Origin: Drosophila persimilis
Taxonomy: Eukaryota > Arthropoda > Insecta > Diptera > Drosophilidae
Direction: 5' to 3'
Assembly: GCF_003286085.1 (NCBI RefSeq)
Contig: NW_020825706.1
Location: forward strand, 3,286,001 to 3,350,000
DNA length: 64,000 nucleotides
Shown here one piece after another: positions 23,791 to 36,975 of this stretch. How positions within the stretch are numbered: position 1 is the first letter of the stretch; the number at the start of each line of letters is the position of its first letter. A model generated the notes under the pieces. That model was given only the letters and a program-made list of their open reading frames with translations. It made no database searches and was not told the origin of the DNA. A program made the position numbers and the translations under genes.

Positions 23791-24795
23791 TTCTCCTTTT
23801 CCCAGTGTGGGTTAGCAGTTGAGGTGGAAAATTGCATAAGAATATTATAGAAAAGATAAATAAAGCAGAAAGAGATTTACACTTTCTCCCAGTGTAGCCT
23901 AGCCGTAAACTTGGGAGAAGCTTCCAAATACCTGTTACATAAATCTCTTTATATAAAATATACCCTCCTTATGTACAATTACAGGGTACAACAAGAGCAG
24001 TGGCAGAAAAACAAACGGGGAATCCCACAAAGCGAAATCACAAACGAAAATAAAATAAGAAACAGTGCGAGGAAAAAGGACAGGCAGACAGGGAGCAAGA
24101 GAGAGAGAGAGAGAACGAGGGAGACAGAGAGAGAGAGAGAGAGGCCAAAAACAGAACAAACGAAAATGGCAAAATGAAAAGCGCGTAAAAATAAATAAAT
24201 AAAAAATTTCAAACCTGATTATGCATGGCGGAAAAATCGGATCGGATCTCTCTGCTGCCTGCCTGCATTCATTCGGTTCTGCCGGTTTGCCTTTTGCCAC
24301 GCCCACAACTAAATTGTGCACAAAAAGGCAGGCAGACAGCAATCCACACACAAATCACAACCGAAAAAAGCACCGTACGAAAAGGCAACAGAAATTTGCA
24401 TTTTAATGCGCTTCACTTGTTTTGGCAACTCTGGCGAAAGAGGAGGGAAAACTTTTCCCCCAGAGACAGAGAGAGTAAGAGAGAGAGAGAACGGAATGAG
24501 GTGGGTTGTGGGCTGGGCTAAAGAGACAATTGCAGAGGCAGTTGCTGGCTGCCTCTGCAATGCCGATGCGAAACCCCTTCTTATGATGCGAGTGTGGTAT
24601 TTTTCACAAAAGAAATTTCAACCACAAAAACATTTGGGAATATGTGAGAGCAACAAAAGGAATCGAAGGAATCAAGAAGAGGGATGCAGAGTCCCTCTGA
24701 TTCTCTCTCTCTCTCTCTTCCGGTGTGGCTTAGCAGTTTAGTACCGCTAGCACTCTCCCAGAGGTACTCATTCTGTCACCAAAAAGCTATTACAA
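23791..24795. other. Non-coding DNA with three motif copies and GA tracts
   Basis: Motif variants at 23803-23816, 23890-23903 (CAGTGTAGCCTAGC) and 24721-24734 (CGGTGTGGCTTAGC). (GA)n lies at 24099-24142 and a CT tract at 24700-24718. No gene seen. Confidence 0.5.
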
Positions 24796-25225
24796 AAAAA
24801 TTTCAAGAAAAAATTCCAATTTTAATTTTAATTATTAAAACCTATTTTTTAATTTACAATTATTAAAAAACTCTTATTTTGACAAAAATTTAAAATATTT
24901 AAAATTTAAATACAACAAAACTTTATAAAAAAATTGTACATTTAATTTAAATATAATTTTAAAGAATTGATTAAAAAAATAATAAGATGCAACATTTAAA
25001 TATACAAAAAAAAAATAAAACAAAACTTTATAAAAAAAATTTACATTTAAATATAAAAAAAGTTTATAATAAAAGAGAGAAAAAATTGTATTTATAGATT
25101 TCAATTAAATATATTTCACAATTTAAAGAAAATAGTTTAAAAAAATAAAATAAAAAAAAAGACCAAATTGATTAATTATACAATTTAAGGGCTATAATAA
25201 ACACTTTTTTATTTCCTTATTACAC
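24796..25225. repeat. AT island, ~105-bp repeat
   Basis: CAAAACTTTATAAAAAAA followed by TTTACATTTAA-like sequence begins at 24916 and again at 25021, a 105-base spacing. Confidence 0.6.
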
Positions 25226-26319
25226 CCAAATATTTAATTTAATTTTGGTGTGTTTCTGCCTTTCTTGAGCCTCTTTTTCCGAGTGTATGACTAAACTTCT
25301 ATCAAAAATTCTCTAATAATAAAAGAACTAAAACAAGCACATGCCATAGCCTCTTATTAATTATCTTCCCAACAAAAGAGTGCACTTTCTCAGTCTGGAA
25401 CCTGGCATTTCGAGACCACAAGAACTTTTCCAATGAACAGCAAAAACTTTTCACACAATAATATTTTTTACAAATGAAAATTACCATCAATTTGTATAAT
25501 ATTATGTTCAAGTGCGGTCCACCAAAAAATATGAAAAACTTTTCATATAATATTACATATAATAAATAGAAAAAAATAAGTTGGGGGAAACTTTTGCGAA
25601 CAACCTTTTCATACTTCATCTGTACATTTTTGGGGGAGTTTTCCCATCCCCCTTGAAGGGGTGATTTTGACCAGCACTTTTCCGTAGCAAAATGCGAAGC
25701 ACAATAATCCAAAATCAGAGGCATTGAAATGACACCTGCCTGTCCGTCTGTCGGGTTGTCTGTCCCCCTGGCATGAACGCGCTTGATTTGCCCTGTAAAA
25801 CTTTCTCAAATTTCCATATTTTAGTAGCCGGAAAAGTTCTTTCATATTTCCCCAAACCCCGAGCCCGATCCCCCCACTGACTGTCTTTTTGTGTTTCCCA
25901 TTGTCTGTGAAAAGCTGACTTTTCCAATGCCATATTGGTTGCGGCAGCTGAAAGGAGTTTTCTGGCAGCTACTTCTCTCACAGAAATTCATCTAACTTCA
26001 TTCCTGCAAAGGGGGATATCCTTTCTGTCTTTTGGAGTGCATTTTTGTGGAATTATTTTGCTGCATTTCTATGAATTTATTGATTGGGGATTGAGAACAA
26101 AGCGAAAATCAGGAAAAGAGCACTAGATAGAGCCACCACTCAACATGGAAACAGAAACAGAAACAAAAAAACGAGAAAACAAGAAAATTCATAAATATTC
26201 TGTCGGCAAATATTACACTGGAAGAAAAGCATTGTTGAAAGTATGTTGACAAAAATTCAATCTACGAAAAATTGATCGTTTAGCAATAGAAAACGGTAAA
26301 TTCTTCCCTTGATTAGCCC
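25226..26319. other. Non-coding DNA
   Basis: No gene seen. TACACTGGAAGAAAAG at 26214-26229 lies about 90 bases before the next AT island. Confidence 0.5.
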
Positions 26320-26945
26320 TGCATTAATTTTCCCAAAAATTGCATTTTATTTTATTTTTTCAATTTTTATTATATTTCTAGTTTTATAAAAAAATAATTT
26401 ATATTATATTTTTTTTAAAACTTTTTATGTTTTTTCTTTTCCATTTTTATCTGATAATTTTATACAAAATTTTACTTTGAAAATATTAATATTGAAATTA
26501 AATTTAATTAATGAAAAATAAAAAACATATTTTCCATTTATATTTTAAATCGTATTTTATTTTCATTTTTATAAAAAAAAATAAATAATAATAATTTATA
26601 TTTTCAATATTTGAATATTTTATTTTCATTTACAATATTTTAATTACTTTTTAGATTTTCAATATTTAAATTATTTTTTTTTATTAATATGTCTTTTTAT
26701 TTTCAATATGTATTTTTATTTTGTTTAACAATTTAATTATATTTGTAATATAATATTATAATTATGATTATATTTAATATTTTTAATAATCAAAATCCGA
26801 AATGAATTAAGTTTAAATTATTTATAATATTAAGGTTTGTAATAATAAAAATAAAAAAATGTTCTTCCTTTATTAGTTTATTTTTATTTAATATTATAAA
26901 TCGAAAAAATATTCATATATAAAAATTATAGTTTCTTACGATCCG
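26320..26945. repeat. AT island, TTTTATTTTC-rich
   Basis: Recurring TTTATTTTCAATATT and TTTCATTTATAATATTT words (26450-26720); no fixed period determined. Confidence 0.6.
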
Positions 26946-28079
26946 TGCAATGAATTGTTAATTTTTCTGTCAAAATGAATTTCTTTAAAAAATTTGTTTC
27001 CCAGTTTTCCCTCATAATTTTCCTATTCATATATTTTCCACCTGCATCTTCAGCATGTCCCCTATTTTTGGCCACACAAAGACCAACAGACAAAGACCGC
27101 AATTGTCATGCCACATGCCACATGGATAAAGCTCATTGCATCATGGAACAACAATTCCCACAAAAGACAATAATAATAATAATAATAATCAGGGATATGC
27201 AACACAACCCTGTCAAAAAGGACTCCTCGTCCACATTCAGTAGAAAAATGCCACATAAAAGGGAGTCGTATCTGAAACAAAAGCAAAAGTTTTACATTTC
27301 TTTTTTACTTTCTACCAGAGAGAGAGAGAGAGAGAGAGATGGTGCCCCTCTCGACACTTCTTATCAGCGATGGGTGGATGGCTGGGGGCTGTCATAAAAA
27401 GTGTGGAACATTTGCAGCTACGTCATCATCCATAAGAGAGGGGGGGACAAAATGCAAAGACATCATCCAGCAACAATGATACGGGGGAAAAGGGAGTGAG
27501 AGAGAGATAGAGACATCATCATCATACCTTGCCCCCCTGCCACATGCGACTTTCATATCAAGTTTTTCGGGGGTGGGGGAGGGAGAGTGGCGCACGAGGG
27601 TGCGGGGCTTTAGAGTCTATAATCTTCAAATAATGGAAAAACTTTTGCTGTTAAGCAAAAGGAATGCCAGAGCTTAGATTTGTCTTTTATTTTTCTACCG
27701 TTTCTTTTTTTTCCAGACCGCATTTTCCCAGAGTTTTTGGTATTTGTTTTTGTCCTTCCTTCCATGCAGTTGACAACCCTGGCAAGTGGTGTTTTTTGTT
27801 GTGGGCTGCTGCTCACTCGATTTTCAATTTATTTCCGTTTCGATGTGTGTGTGTGTGTGCTAGTCCCTCTATTTTTTCTGCATTTTGTGTACGCTTTTCG
27901 GAAGAGAAGGGTATGGCGATTTTTAAGAGTGTTTTGGTAGCAACAGTAGGAGGACTGCGATAGGAAATTATATCTGTAATATCTCACAGGAATCAACAGA
28001 TATACGTCTTACAGATTTAGAGAAGACGTTGTTTCCCTGGAAATTTGTATTTCGTCTGAAGTATGGCACTGATGTGCAG
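26946..28079. other. Non-coding DNA
   Basis: (AAT)n at 27168-27188, (GA)n at 27317-27339 and (GT)n at 27845-27860. No supported gene. Confidence 0.5.
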
Positions 28080-28470
28080 TACCCATCGCAACCATTTTTC
28101 GTTTATTTTTGATTATAATTTAAAATATGTATAAATACATAAATAAAACAAATAAAATAAAAAATAAATAGGGATGCAAACAAAGTCTATGCTTTACATA
28201 ATACACATACATTCTAATATCTAAATACATAACACTAATATATAATACAATAAAAAAAATACAAAATAAAAAAAATCCAATATTTAAATATATAATAATA
28301 ATAAAGGGATATATAAAAATAAAATTAAAAATAAAACATAAAATTACAAAAAAAAAATAACAAAAAATTTTAATGTATAATAATAATATATATAATAAAT
28401 AAATAATAATAATACAATATAATAAAAATACAGTAAAAAATTAAAAATATAAATAAATGTTATATAAAAA
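28080..28470. repeat. AT island, AAATAATAATA-rich
   Basis: A/T simple sequence with TATAATAATAATA words; the motif copy CAGTGTGGCTTAGT lies 200 bases downstream (28673-28686). Confidence 0.6.
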
Positions 28471-29999
28471 TTCTATGATTTACATAATTCACCTGGGAAA
28501 AAAGAGGAAAACGATATCCTTCTTCACTTTCGACGTTTTATCAGACGTTAGCATCTCAAGCTCTCTCTCCCAGAGAGACTTAAAATCAGAAAAAAGGAAA
28601 CAAAGGAAACGATATATATACATAAAAATGTTTACCAGTATTCCCGCTCACTCCCTCTTTCTCTCCCTCTCACAGTGTGGCTTAGTTTTCCTGAGTTTCT
28701 TTAAGGGCATCCACATATCCGATGCCAAAAACCCATTTCATCCTCAATTTTCTCCTTCTTTCATTCGTTCTTCTTTTTTTACTTATTTTTTTGTGCTACT
28801 TCTTTCAACGAAAAACTTCATCAACTGTTTTGCCGTTTCTACCTGTGGCTTAAAGTCTTTTAGCCAACAACCAATCCATATCCATGCCCCTTTCCTCCCC
28901 TTGAGAGCAATCAGGCAACATTTTTTTTTGCTGCAAATTAAGTTTATGTCAAACGAGTGGCAGTGAGGAGGTGGCACATAAAAAAAAAGGAGGGAAGAAC
29001 AGAAGCCAGGAGAGCCGGCAGCCGGCAGCAAGCAGCACCGCACAGTTATGCCTTTGTGGCAAAGTTAATTTCGATTTTATTGGCAATTGATTGAGATTTG
29101 AATGGAACTTTGAATTGTGCAACACCAATAAGCCATTGGCTGTGCGCGGCACTGTTGCGGCAAGTGGCCGTGTGGCAGTGGCAGTCGCCCCTAAGCCATG
29201 CCTGATTAATTTCTCACATTTCGCTGAATGAATTGAAATTTTCCAACAAATACAAAAATGTCAATAGAAAAAATAGCAAAAATTACATAAAGCTTTTCCT
29301 TTTCTTTTTTTGGCACCTTTTCGGCCATAGAAAAAAAACCTTGAAAGGTTTTCCATCCTAGAGATGGCAGCGTGAGAAGGTACCTCTCTTCCATCCAAAA
29401 TCGAATCAAAGACGTTTAAAAGTTTTAAAATGTACTAAAAATATTATTCTTTAATCTACAAACCATCGAAAATTCTTGGCATTTCCATCTCTGATATGAC
29501 CTATGACCCTTAAAAAAAACGCTTAATTCCAGGCACACAATTTGTAAGCCACACAATAAAATGCCCCAAAGCCTATGTTCACAGGTTTCCCGCCCAACAA
29601 ATAATACAAAAAAAAATCAACAAAAAATTACAGAAATATTTAACGAAGCAAACCGATTTTTTTCCAGGAGGTTCAGAGGTCGTTTATAAGTAGAAAGGCA
29701 ACGACAGGTCATGGTACATCAAGCGCAAGCAATATACCCCGCCAAAGGTTGAAGGTCAGCGCCAGAAGGAGGCTAATGGAAAGGCCACTTAACGCTTGAG
29801 CCTGCAAATCATTTTGCGGGGGCCATTCAAAAGGAAAAACTGAATCAAAAAGAGAAATGGCAAAAAAAAAACTTAAATGGAAACCAAAAAACAGTGCAAA
29901 ATTTGATGAAAATTTTTCAAAAGAAATTTACGAGCAGGGAATGAAAATTAAAACCCTATTTTGCATTTTATTTCCGCTTAAAATTGATTTAAAAGTGAA
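28471..29999. other. Non-coding DNA
   Basis: No gene seen. Open frame 28457-28966 consists of low-complexity lysine/phenylalanine/serine stretches and is not called. Confidence 0.5.
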
Positions 30000-30092
30000 A
30001 CGGCTATAAATGTTTTTCTTGCTATCATCAGACGTGTCTAAAACTGATCCCTGAGTGCTTCTAAGATCAAAACAGTCGTAGTCTTTCTATGT

Positions 30093-30164
30093 GGGGATAT
30101 AGCTCAGTGGTAGAGCATTCGACTGCAGATCGAGAGGTCCCCGGTTCAAACCCGGGTGTCCCCT
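30093..30164 (+). tRNA. tRNA:Cys-GCA: tRNA-Cys (anticodon GCA)
   Basis: A full cloverleaf folds by eye: acceptor GGGGATA pairs with TGTCCCC (one T-G), D arm GCTC/GAGC with loop AGTGGTA, anticodon stem TTCGA/TCGAG with loop CTGCAGA (GCA at 30125-30127), 5-base variable loop, and T arm CCCGG/CCGGG with loop TTCAAAC. Discriminator T at 30164; no intron; CCA not encoded. Internal A box (TAGCTCAGTGG) and B box (GGTTCAAACCC) for RNA polymerase III are intact. It decodes UGC/UGU. It stands alone inside a decayed repeat array. Confidence 0.97.
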
Positions 30165-30173
30165 TAAGTAAAC

Positions 30174-30187
30174 TTTTTATTTTTTTT
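30174..30187 (+). terminator. RNA polymerase III terminator of tRNA-Cys
   Basis: T5, A, then T8 beginning ten bases after the tRNA 3' end, with more T-runs downstream. Confidence 0.8.
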
Positions 30188-31045
30188 CCTCTTTTTTTAC
30201 TTTTTTTCAACATTGTGTTCAATCTTATGAATTGTTATCTGCTTTTCTTGTTTTTTCGGCCACAGTAGAAGGCAATAGAGTCGAAAAAAAGAAAATAAAC
30301 TGCTCCCGCATCTTGAACTCAAATGAATTTAAAACCGTTATAACTGGTTCTAAAACTGTCTTCAATGTTATCTGTTTTCTTAGATTTTCCCCAGTGCTTC
30401 TTAGACTGTTTCCGTTTCTTCTAAGACAGATCACAACTCGAATACAGTGCTTCTTAAACTGCAATTAGGGCTACTAAGGTCTCCTCATGGGTCCGATTTC
30501 AATAATTACGATGGTTCTAAAACTGCTAACTAATCTTAAAGTCAGAATACTTCTAAAACTGTTATTGCTGATTCTTAAGCTGTAATCATTGCTGTTAAGA
30601 CTATTATAGGTCTTGTTAGAGTGCTCCCAGTGCTTCTTAGACTATTTCCTCTGCTTCTAAGGCTGATACCAATGCCAATTCAGTACTTATTAAACTGTCA
30701 TTAGGTGTTCCAAGTGCTCCTCGTGCATCTGATTCCAATAATTACAGTTCTTCTAAAACTGTTCTTATATCTTGAAGTAAAGATGATTTCAAAACTGTTC
30801 AAAAATGTTTTTAGAGCTTCTAAAACTATTATACATTTTCTTAGATTTTTACCAGTGCTTCTTAGACTGTTTTCGCTGCTTCTAATATAAGAAAAAAATT
30901 AGGTCCCAATTCTTCAACTCAAAATGAATTTAAAACTGTTATAACTGATTCTAAAACTGTCTTTAATGCTTGTACAATTATTATCTGTTTTCTTAGATTT
31001 TTCCCAGTGCTTCTAAGACCACTTGCGCTGCTTCCAAGACAGATC

Positions 31046-31915
31046 CCAATGCCCATCTTCCCTCCACCAAATGTTCTCCATGCAAAAAATCGTTCTATGT
31101 TTTTTTCCCAAACTCATATTTCGACCAATTTTCCAGCGGAAATGCCATTGGGGAAAACACGGGCTGATATGTTTCCGCTTGTGCCGGTTTTCGGCGACTG
31201 CTGCCAAAAATATTCGAGCAGCCGCTGTCTAATTTGCCTCGATTTATACTCGAATATGGGCCAACAACAACTGCAAACAAAATCCGCACAAAAATCCGGT
31301 GAAAACAATTGCAAAACTTGGATTATCCGCCCCCCTCTCTCCACCCCCCCGTAGCAGGGTTCAATGCGGTTTTCTGATGTCAAGAGGCAACAACAATTTT
31401 GTTGGCAACGAAATTTTCACATTTGTGCTGGCATTAATTTCCCATTTTCCCGAGTGTCAATAAGCCAGCAATAATGCACTCGATGGCATTTTTTGGGGAA
31501 GGCAAAAACCGAAATTAAATTTCCCAGAGAGATAAAAAACTGAAAATGCAATTTCTGTGTCCCACCAAAAAACGTCAACAGCACCGTTTGGCTGCCGTTT
31601 TATTGGCCTTGGCCCATCCGTTTGCTGGTTACACGGTGACATGTCCTTCTTACTCTTCAAAAACCCGCTTTTTTATACGCTTTAGTAAGGGGAGTATTGG
31701 ATTTTTCGGTGGGGAGACAAAAAGGAAGGAGTTACGAGGTACAAAGGTCATATTTTTTCTTTTAATCTATGCATTTTTAATGATAGATCGGCAGAGATTT
31801 CTTTTATTTATTGATGGTTTTTCCTCTCTTCCAGTGTGGCTTAGCAGTTGAGAGACAATTGTCACTAGAGTCTTTTCAGAAGGGCTGTCGTTTCAAGAAT
31901 TTCTTCATAATCATT
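31046..31915. other. Non-coding DNA
   Basis: No gene seen. An exact CAGTGTGGCTTAGC lies at 31832-31845 after a TTTTCCTCTCTTC tract. Confidence 0.5.
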
Positions 31916-32100
31916 ACATAATTCTAATAATAAATAAATAAATATATATAAAAAAAAAAATTTTTAAATATGTAAATTATAAATAAATATATACAAAAAA
32001 AAGAAGAAATATATATGTAAATAATAAATAAATATTTATAAATAATAAATAAATATATATAAATAATAATTAAATATATATAAATAATAGTAATACATTT
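31916..32100. repeat. AT island, AAATAAATATATA
   Basis: AATAATAAATAAATATATATAA words repeated over about 180 bases. Confidence 0.65.
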
Positions 32101-33605
32101 TTTTCCTTCGATCTCCAGCCAAGCTCTCCATCTTCCAGAGTATCTCCCGCTTCGTTCATCTTTTCTTTTTGTGGCATCTCCTCTCTCGTGGTAAGTTCTG
32201 TTTGAGACTGCACCTGCATGGCATATCCGTTGCAGGCCTGTCCCCCCCCACCCTCATTTCGTGGTCATCATCGCCGGCTTCGTTGCATATTCATATGTCC
32301 CCCATCCCCGTCCCTTCACCACTTGCCCCACCATTGTTGCATGCGGGCCAGAGCTGATTTTTATGTGGCTGACCAGAGCAGGGCAGGTTTTTGGTTCCAT
32401 TTGGCCATTTTCTGTTTGGTTTTTATGGTCTCCATGAAACAGAAAGGAAAAAAAAAACAAAGTAAATCAAGCAGACCATAATTTCCAGGGGGGATATCAA
32501 GGAGACAATTGTATGCTCTTTTGGAGGGATATATAAGACCTTAAATAAGGAACTTCCCGGCCTAGAATATGGGGAATAGAGCGCTCCCTGAAAAGAACAG
32601 ATCCCTGATTCCAAAAGTTACACTTCTCTGATCCATTATCCGTAGGTAGAACCCTCTCATTCCCTTCGTCAGGCCTCTTCCCTTAACCGTCATACCCCTC
32701 GTTCTTTATAGAGCGCTCAAAAGAGCTCTCGCTCCGTTAGCGACAGATATCCTGGACCCCGAAACAGGTCCTTCTGCCTGTCTGTCACGCGTTTAAAATA
32801 TGCGCATTTTCTGCAAATGACATTTGCAGTCGCACCGCACTATCACTAATTGATATCATATGATGGAATTTATGCACCAGACATGCCGAAAAAGGAAGCC
32901 CTTTCAGGGCCAACAGGACTCCAATCCTCCACGCCTCCCCATCGATCGGTAATCGGTGCTTTTCCAGAGGAAATGTGTGTGTGTGTGTTTTTTTTTCGTG
33001 GAGGGGTTCATTTTGGTTTTGCCTTTTGTTGATGTTGTTGTTGGTCGCTCGGTCGATTGCCGTTTCGCTTTTTGCGGTTTGTCGAGCGCCCCCACTCACC
33101 CCCCCACACTCCACCCCATTCGTTTTCCTGTCTGCATGGCCTGTCCTGCATCCTGCCCTGATGTCTGAGGTTGGCCGCTATGCGGCCGCTCCGATCATTC
33201 ATTTGTCAAGTTGTCACGGACACGGGACCAGGCCTTGCCAGATGTGATGTCTGCCTGTCGTTGACATAAAGTTGCAAACCATTTAGAGATTTCACAGGAA
33301 TGTTGGTCCTTCGTGCCGGGAAAATCATATTTATGGATCAGCCTATACCTGAAAAAGTATTTATCCATAAACAAAACCTCAGATATTCCATTTATTCCGA
33401 CTTTCGATTCGATAATCCCACTAAACCGAAAGACAAATATTGTGGGTTTTATACTCGCCAGCTACATATGTACTTTTTTGGTGGCAAGCATTGTTGGGGC
33501 ATTTAACTACTTTTTGGAAACATTTTTCTACTGCTTGCTTTTTCAGAAAAAATTAAATGGAGGAATTTCTGGCGGCTCTACTTCAGGATTTGGTAACAAG
33601 TTTCC
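32101..33605. other. Non-coding DNA
   Basis: GC-balanced, with (GT)n at 32975-32989. No conserved domain found in the overlapping open frames at 32785-33247. Confidence 0.5.
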
Positions 33606-34105
33606 CACAATCTTATATAGATAAATAAAAATAATAAATACTATATATAGTGGAATTTTGGTTAATAATTATTTAACTATTTGATTTAATGATTTAATGT
33701 TTTGTGTTTTTTTTTGTGTCTTTGAAGTCGTTGTTAGTAGTATTTTTTATATCAATAAATTAGTATTATTGATAGTTTAAACTTTTAAATTATAAATATT
33801 ATATTATTAATATAATATAATTATAATAATAATAAAAATAATAATAACAATAGAAATAATAATAACAATAAAAATAATAATATAAATAACAATAATAATA
33901 TATATAACAATAATAATGTAAATAACAATAATAATATAAATAACAATAATAATTTAAATAACAATAAAAATATAAGTAATAATAATAATATAAATAAAAA
34001 CAATAATATTGATAACAATATTATAAGTACAAATATAACAAATGTATTTACATTTTATATTTAAATGAAAATATATAAATAATAACTTGGTTCAAAAAAT
34101 AATAT
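33606..34105. repeat. AT island, AACAATAATAATATAAAT tandem
   Basis: From 33825 to 34020 a roughly 18-21-base unit, ATAACAATAATAATATAA, is repeated about nine times with point changes. Confidence 0.8.
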
Positions 34106-35329
34106 TGTTCATTGTTCAATAATATTAATGCTTTTTAATTGAAAAATATTTAGCCGACTTTAAATATTTCTAATTTTTTTTAGAATAAAAAATAATTTTT
34201 TACGTACAAAATGAAAGTTGTATTTATATTTGACTTAAGAAAAAAAAAGTTAAAAATGAATTCTTTGTTTTATGATTAAGCTTATGAAAATATTAAATAT
34301 TATACACCATATTAAATGGAAGGGTCGTAAGAGGAGAAATGTATTTTTGTTACTCAAAAGACTTAATTTAGTATGAACCTTTTTTTATAGACAAATTTTC
34401 AATATCTTAGGGTGTTTGTCGTGAGTTTCGCGGTTTTTCTTGGTTTTACGTTGTAAAATTGAATTTATTTGTAAAGGAATAATATCTAAAGCCTTGACCA
34501 ATACAAACATAACCCTTTCATGTCATATGTAGTAGATTTCCATGTCGAATGGCATTCCATTATGTATTTATAACCCTGAAATGTGTTGCCATATCGATAG
34601 CCCAGAACTTGGGTTTCCGCATCAGCATTCGGCAGGACTGTCATGACATTTAAAGGCCTAAACAAGGAGACAACGAGAGGTGCAGAGGGGCGCATACAGG
34701 AGGCAAATGCAGATACAGCAGGCAGGACACAGACAGGACACAGACAGAGAGAGAAGCCATGTTTATGTCCTGGCACAAATGCAATGCCAGGACAGGAACG
34801 GGACAGGACAGAACAGGGGTTCCTCAATTCCCAACACCCTTTTGCAGGGAATGTAGTTTGCTTTCCGTTTTGTCTCCGTCGTTGTTGTTGTTTCCACCAT
34901 TGACCGTGACGCTCGTTTCGACGGCGCGCGGATGCTAACTTTGTTGCCACTTTGTTCCCAGCACCTCCGCCCCCCCCCTTCATAGTTTTCCCCAACTTTT
35001 CAACGCGGGAACTCCCGTTCTCCTGTCTCTGTCTGTGGCTATGTGGAAACGTGCGTTGTCTACCACCTGACGGTTGACTTTCTTCCTCCCTAATGAAATG
35101 CGGCTACAAATGCAATTTTACATTTTTCACACAGGGAAAAAAGCATTTTATCTGTCGTCGGCCAGGCCCCGAGCAGCTTCGAGGCTCCGTGCTCCTTCGC
35201 TCCACCTCCGGCCCAAAAGGACACCGAAATCCTGTACAGTCACTGCACGTGACATGCATGTGCCGCTGTCTCGGTTAGCAGTGCCTGTCCCATACACTCA
35301 GAGAAAAGCGCAGTAAATGAAACATTTGT
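34106..35329. other. Non-coding DNA
   Basis: No gene seen. Contains a CAGGACAGA-type simple patch (34715-34820). TACACTCAGAGAAAAG (35293-35308) sits just before the next AT island. Confidence 0.5.
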
Positions 35330-35885
35330 GTTTTAAATGAAATAAAATAAATATAAAATAATACAAAATAATATACTATAATACAAAATAAATATTATAA
35401 CAAACTAGGTATACGAAAAAAATGTTATAAGACAAGACAAAAAATAATACAATACAAAATAATATAATTAAAAAGAATGCAATAAAAATTATACAAAAAA
35501 AAAATAATATAATAAAAAAAAACAATACAATAAAAAATAATATAATAAAAAACAATACAATAAAAAATATACAATAAAAATTATATAATACAAAATAATA
35601 TAAAAAATTAAAAATAATATCATAAGAAATATAATAAAACGGAACTTTTTTTACAATCTATGAAGAGATTATTTAATTGTTTGTATTTAATTTTTACGAT
35701 TTATTATTATTTTTCCGAGTATTTTATGATAATAAATTGTTTTAATGTCTTAAGACATTTGTTTTTTTTTGTACATTTGTTTTTATTGTATATATTTTTG
35801 TCTATGTTTTACACCGTTTTTTTTTGTTTTATTTGTTTTTTTATTTTATTTTTTATATTTTACATTTTTTTTTTTAGTAACAGTT
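35330..35885. repeat. AT island, AATACAAAATAATATAATA
   Basis: AACAATACAATAAAAAATAA words recur through 35330-35640, then a T-rich half (35760-35880) with TTTTTTTTGTTTTATTTG words. Confidence 0.7.
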
Positions 35886-36009
35886 TTTTAATGAAATCTC
35901 AGGTATTTTTTCTCTGGGTGCATCTGTATGTGTGTGACTGTAGTTCCTCCTGGCATTGTCTGTTTGTGTTTGTGTTTCGTGTGCATGTCCTGTGTGTCCC
36001 CAAAGCTCT

Positions 36010-36047
<38 letters not shown>

Positions 36048-36975
36048 TCGCACTCCCTCTCCCTCTAGTCAGCTTGTTTGCACCTTGTCGAAATTAGTGT
36101 TTGTACCGAAATGAACACGATTTGTTTGACCAGCAGCAGGTGTTGAAAATACACTGGCGCTCTGGCTATGGCACTGTCTCTATGGTTGAGTTGGTTTTTC
36201 CACACCTCGTGTGTCCTGGTTTTGACCCCTCCTGGCTGTCATACATGTCGTATGGGTAATGTTTTTCAAATTGTTGCGGTCACTTTTGGAGAGACATTTC
36301 GTTTGGAGAACACTACATCGCTGGACAGCCTGGTTTCCCGCTTGATTGTTCGTACAATTTTTTGATAAACATAAACGAACACGAAAATTCTATGTTTTGA
36401 GGCTGCCATGCCACACAATGTTGCCACACACACGAGTACGAGTACGAGTAGCAGATAAAACCTCAAGTTGGTTCCATTTTAACATTATTTTTGTTGGCAC
36501 TTGAATTCAATAGTTTGCTAGAGGGAGTCCTGCTGCTGCTGCTGCTGTCGATGACAAGATGGCACCGCACCGCAGGCGGTCAACAAGTGGGCGTGTCAGG
36601 GATCATAAATCAGAATTTATGTTGCGCTGACGCCCCAGACAGACAGCTGGATGGAAGGGTAAACAAATAACTCAAGTCTGCAGCACTAAGTTCTTTATTT
36701 TTTATTGAAGTTTATTTTTTGAAGCCAAAAAACAGCGGCAGGGTCAATGGCAGACTTTTTAATAGCCAGACTTCGGAGAAAAATCGTTGGAAATAATAGT
36801 TTTAATTGGCGAAAAAATGTATACTTGAAACTACAAAAATTCAGAATTATTTTTTTTTCACATTAGATATTTCAAACTAATTTCCATAATTCCGTAATTC
36901 TGGAATTTTTCTGTAATTTAGTTTATTTCTTTCATTAATGATTACCTATTCATTTTGTAATTTTATTTATTTTAT
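35886..36975. other. Non-coding DNA
   Basis: (CT)n at 36011-36044, (CTG)6 at about 36531-36547 and an AT-rich end from 36840. No gene seen. Confidence 0.5.
36011..36044. repeat. (CT)n microsatellite
   Basis: Seventeen CT units; GAGA-type on the minus strand. Confidence 0.92.

Larger units (their letters stand above)
30030..31045. repeat. Degenerate ~230-bp repeat array around the tRNA gene
   Basis: CCAGTGCTTCTTAGACTGTT-like blocks start at 30391, 30627, 30852 and 31004, with a weaker CTGAGTGCTTCTAAGA at 30051. Companion blocks (CCAATAATTACAGTTCTTCTAAAACTG; GTTATAACTGATTCTAAAAC) recur in the same relative order. CTTCTAA and TCTAAAACTG words saturate the interval. Confidence 0.7.

Noticed and set aside
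24721-24790. tRNA-derived SINE at the GTGTGGCTTAGC copies
   Set aside because: The A-box-like word is present, but no B box (GGTTCRANNCC) follows at the right distance in any copy, and the flanks do not align by eye.
34486-34995. 169-codon minus-strand frame
   Set aside because: Begins in a glycine-rich C-run by-product and has no recognised domain or splice structure.
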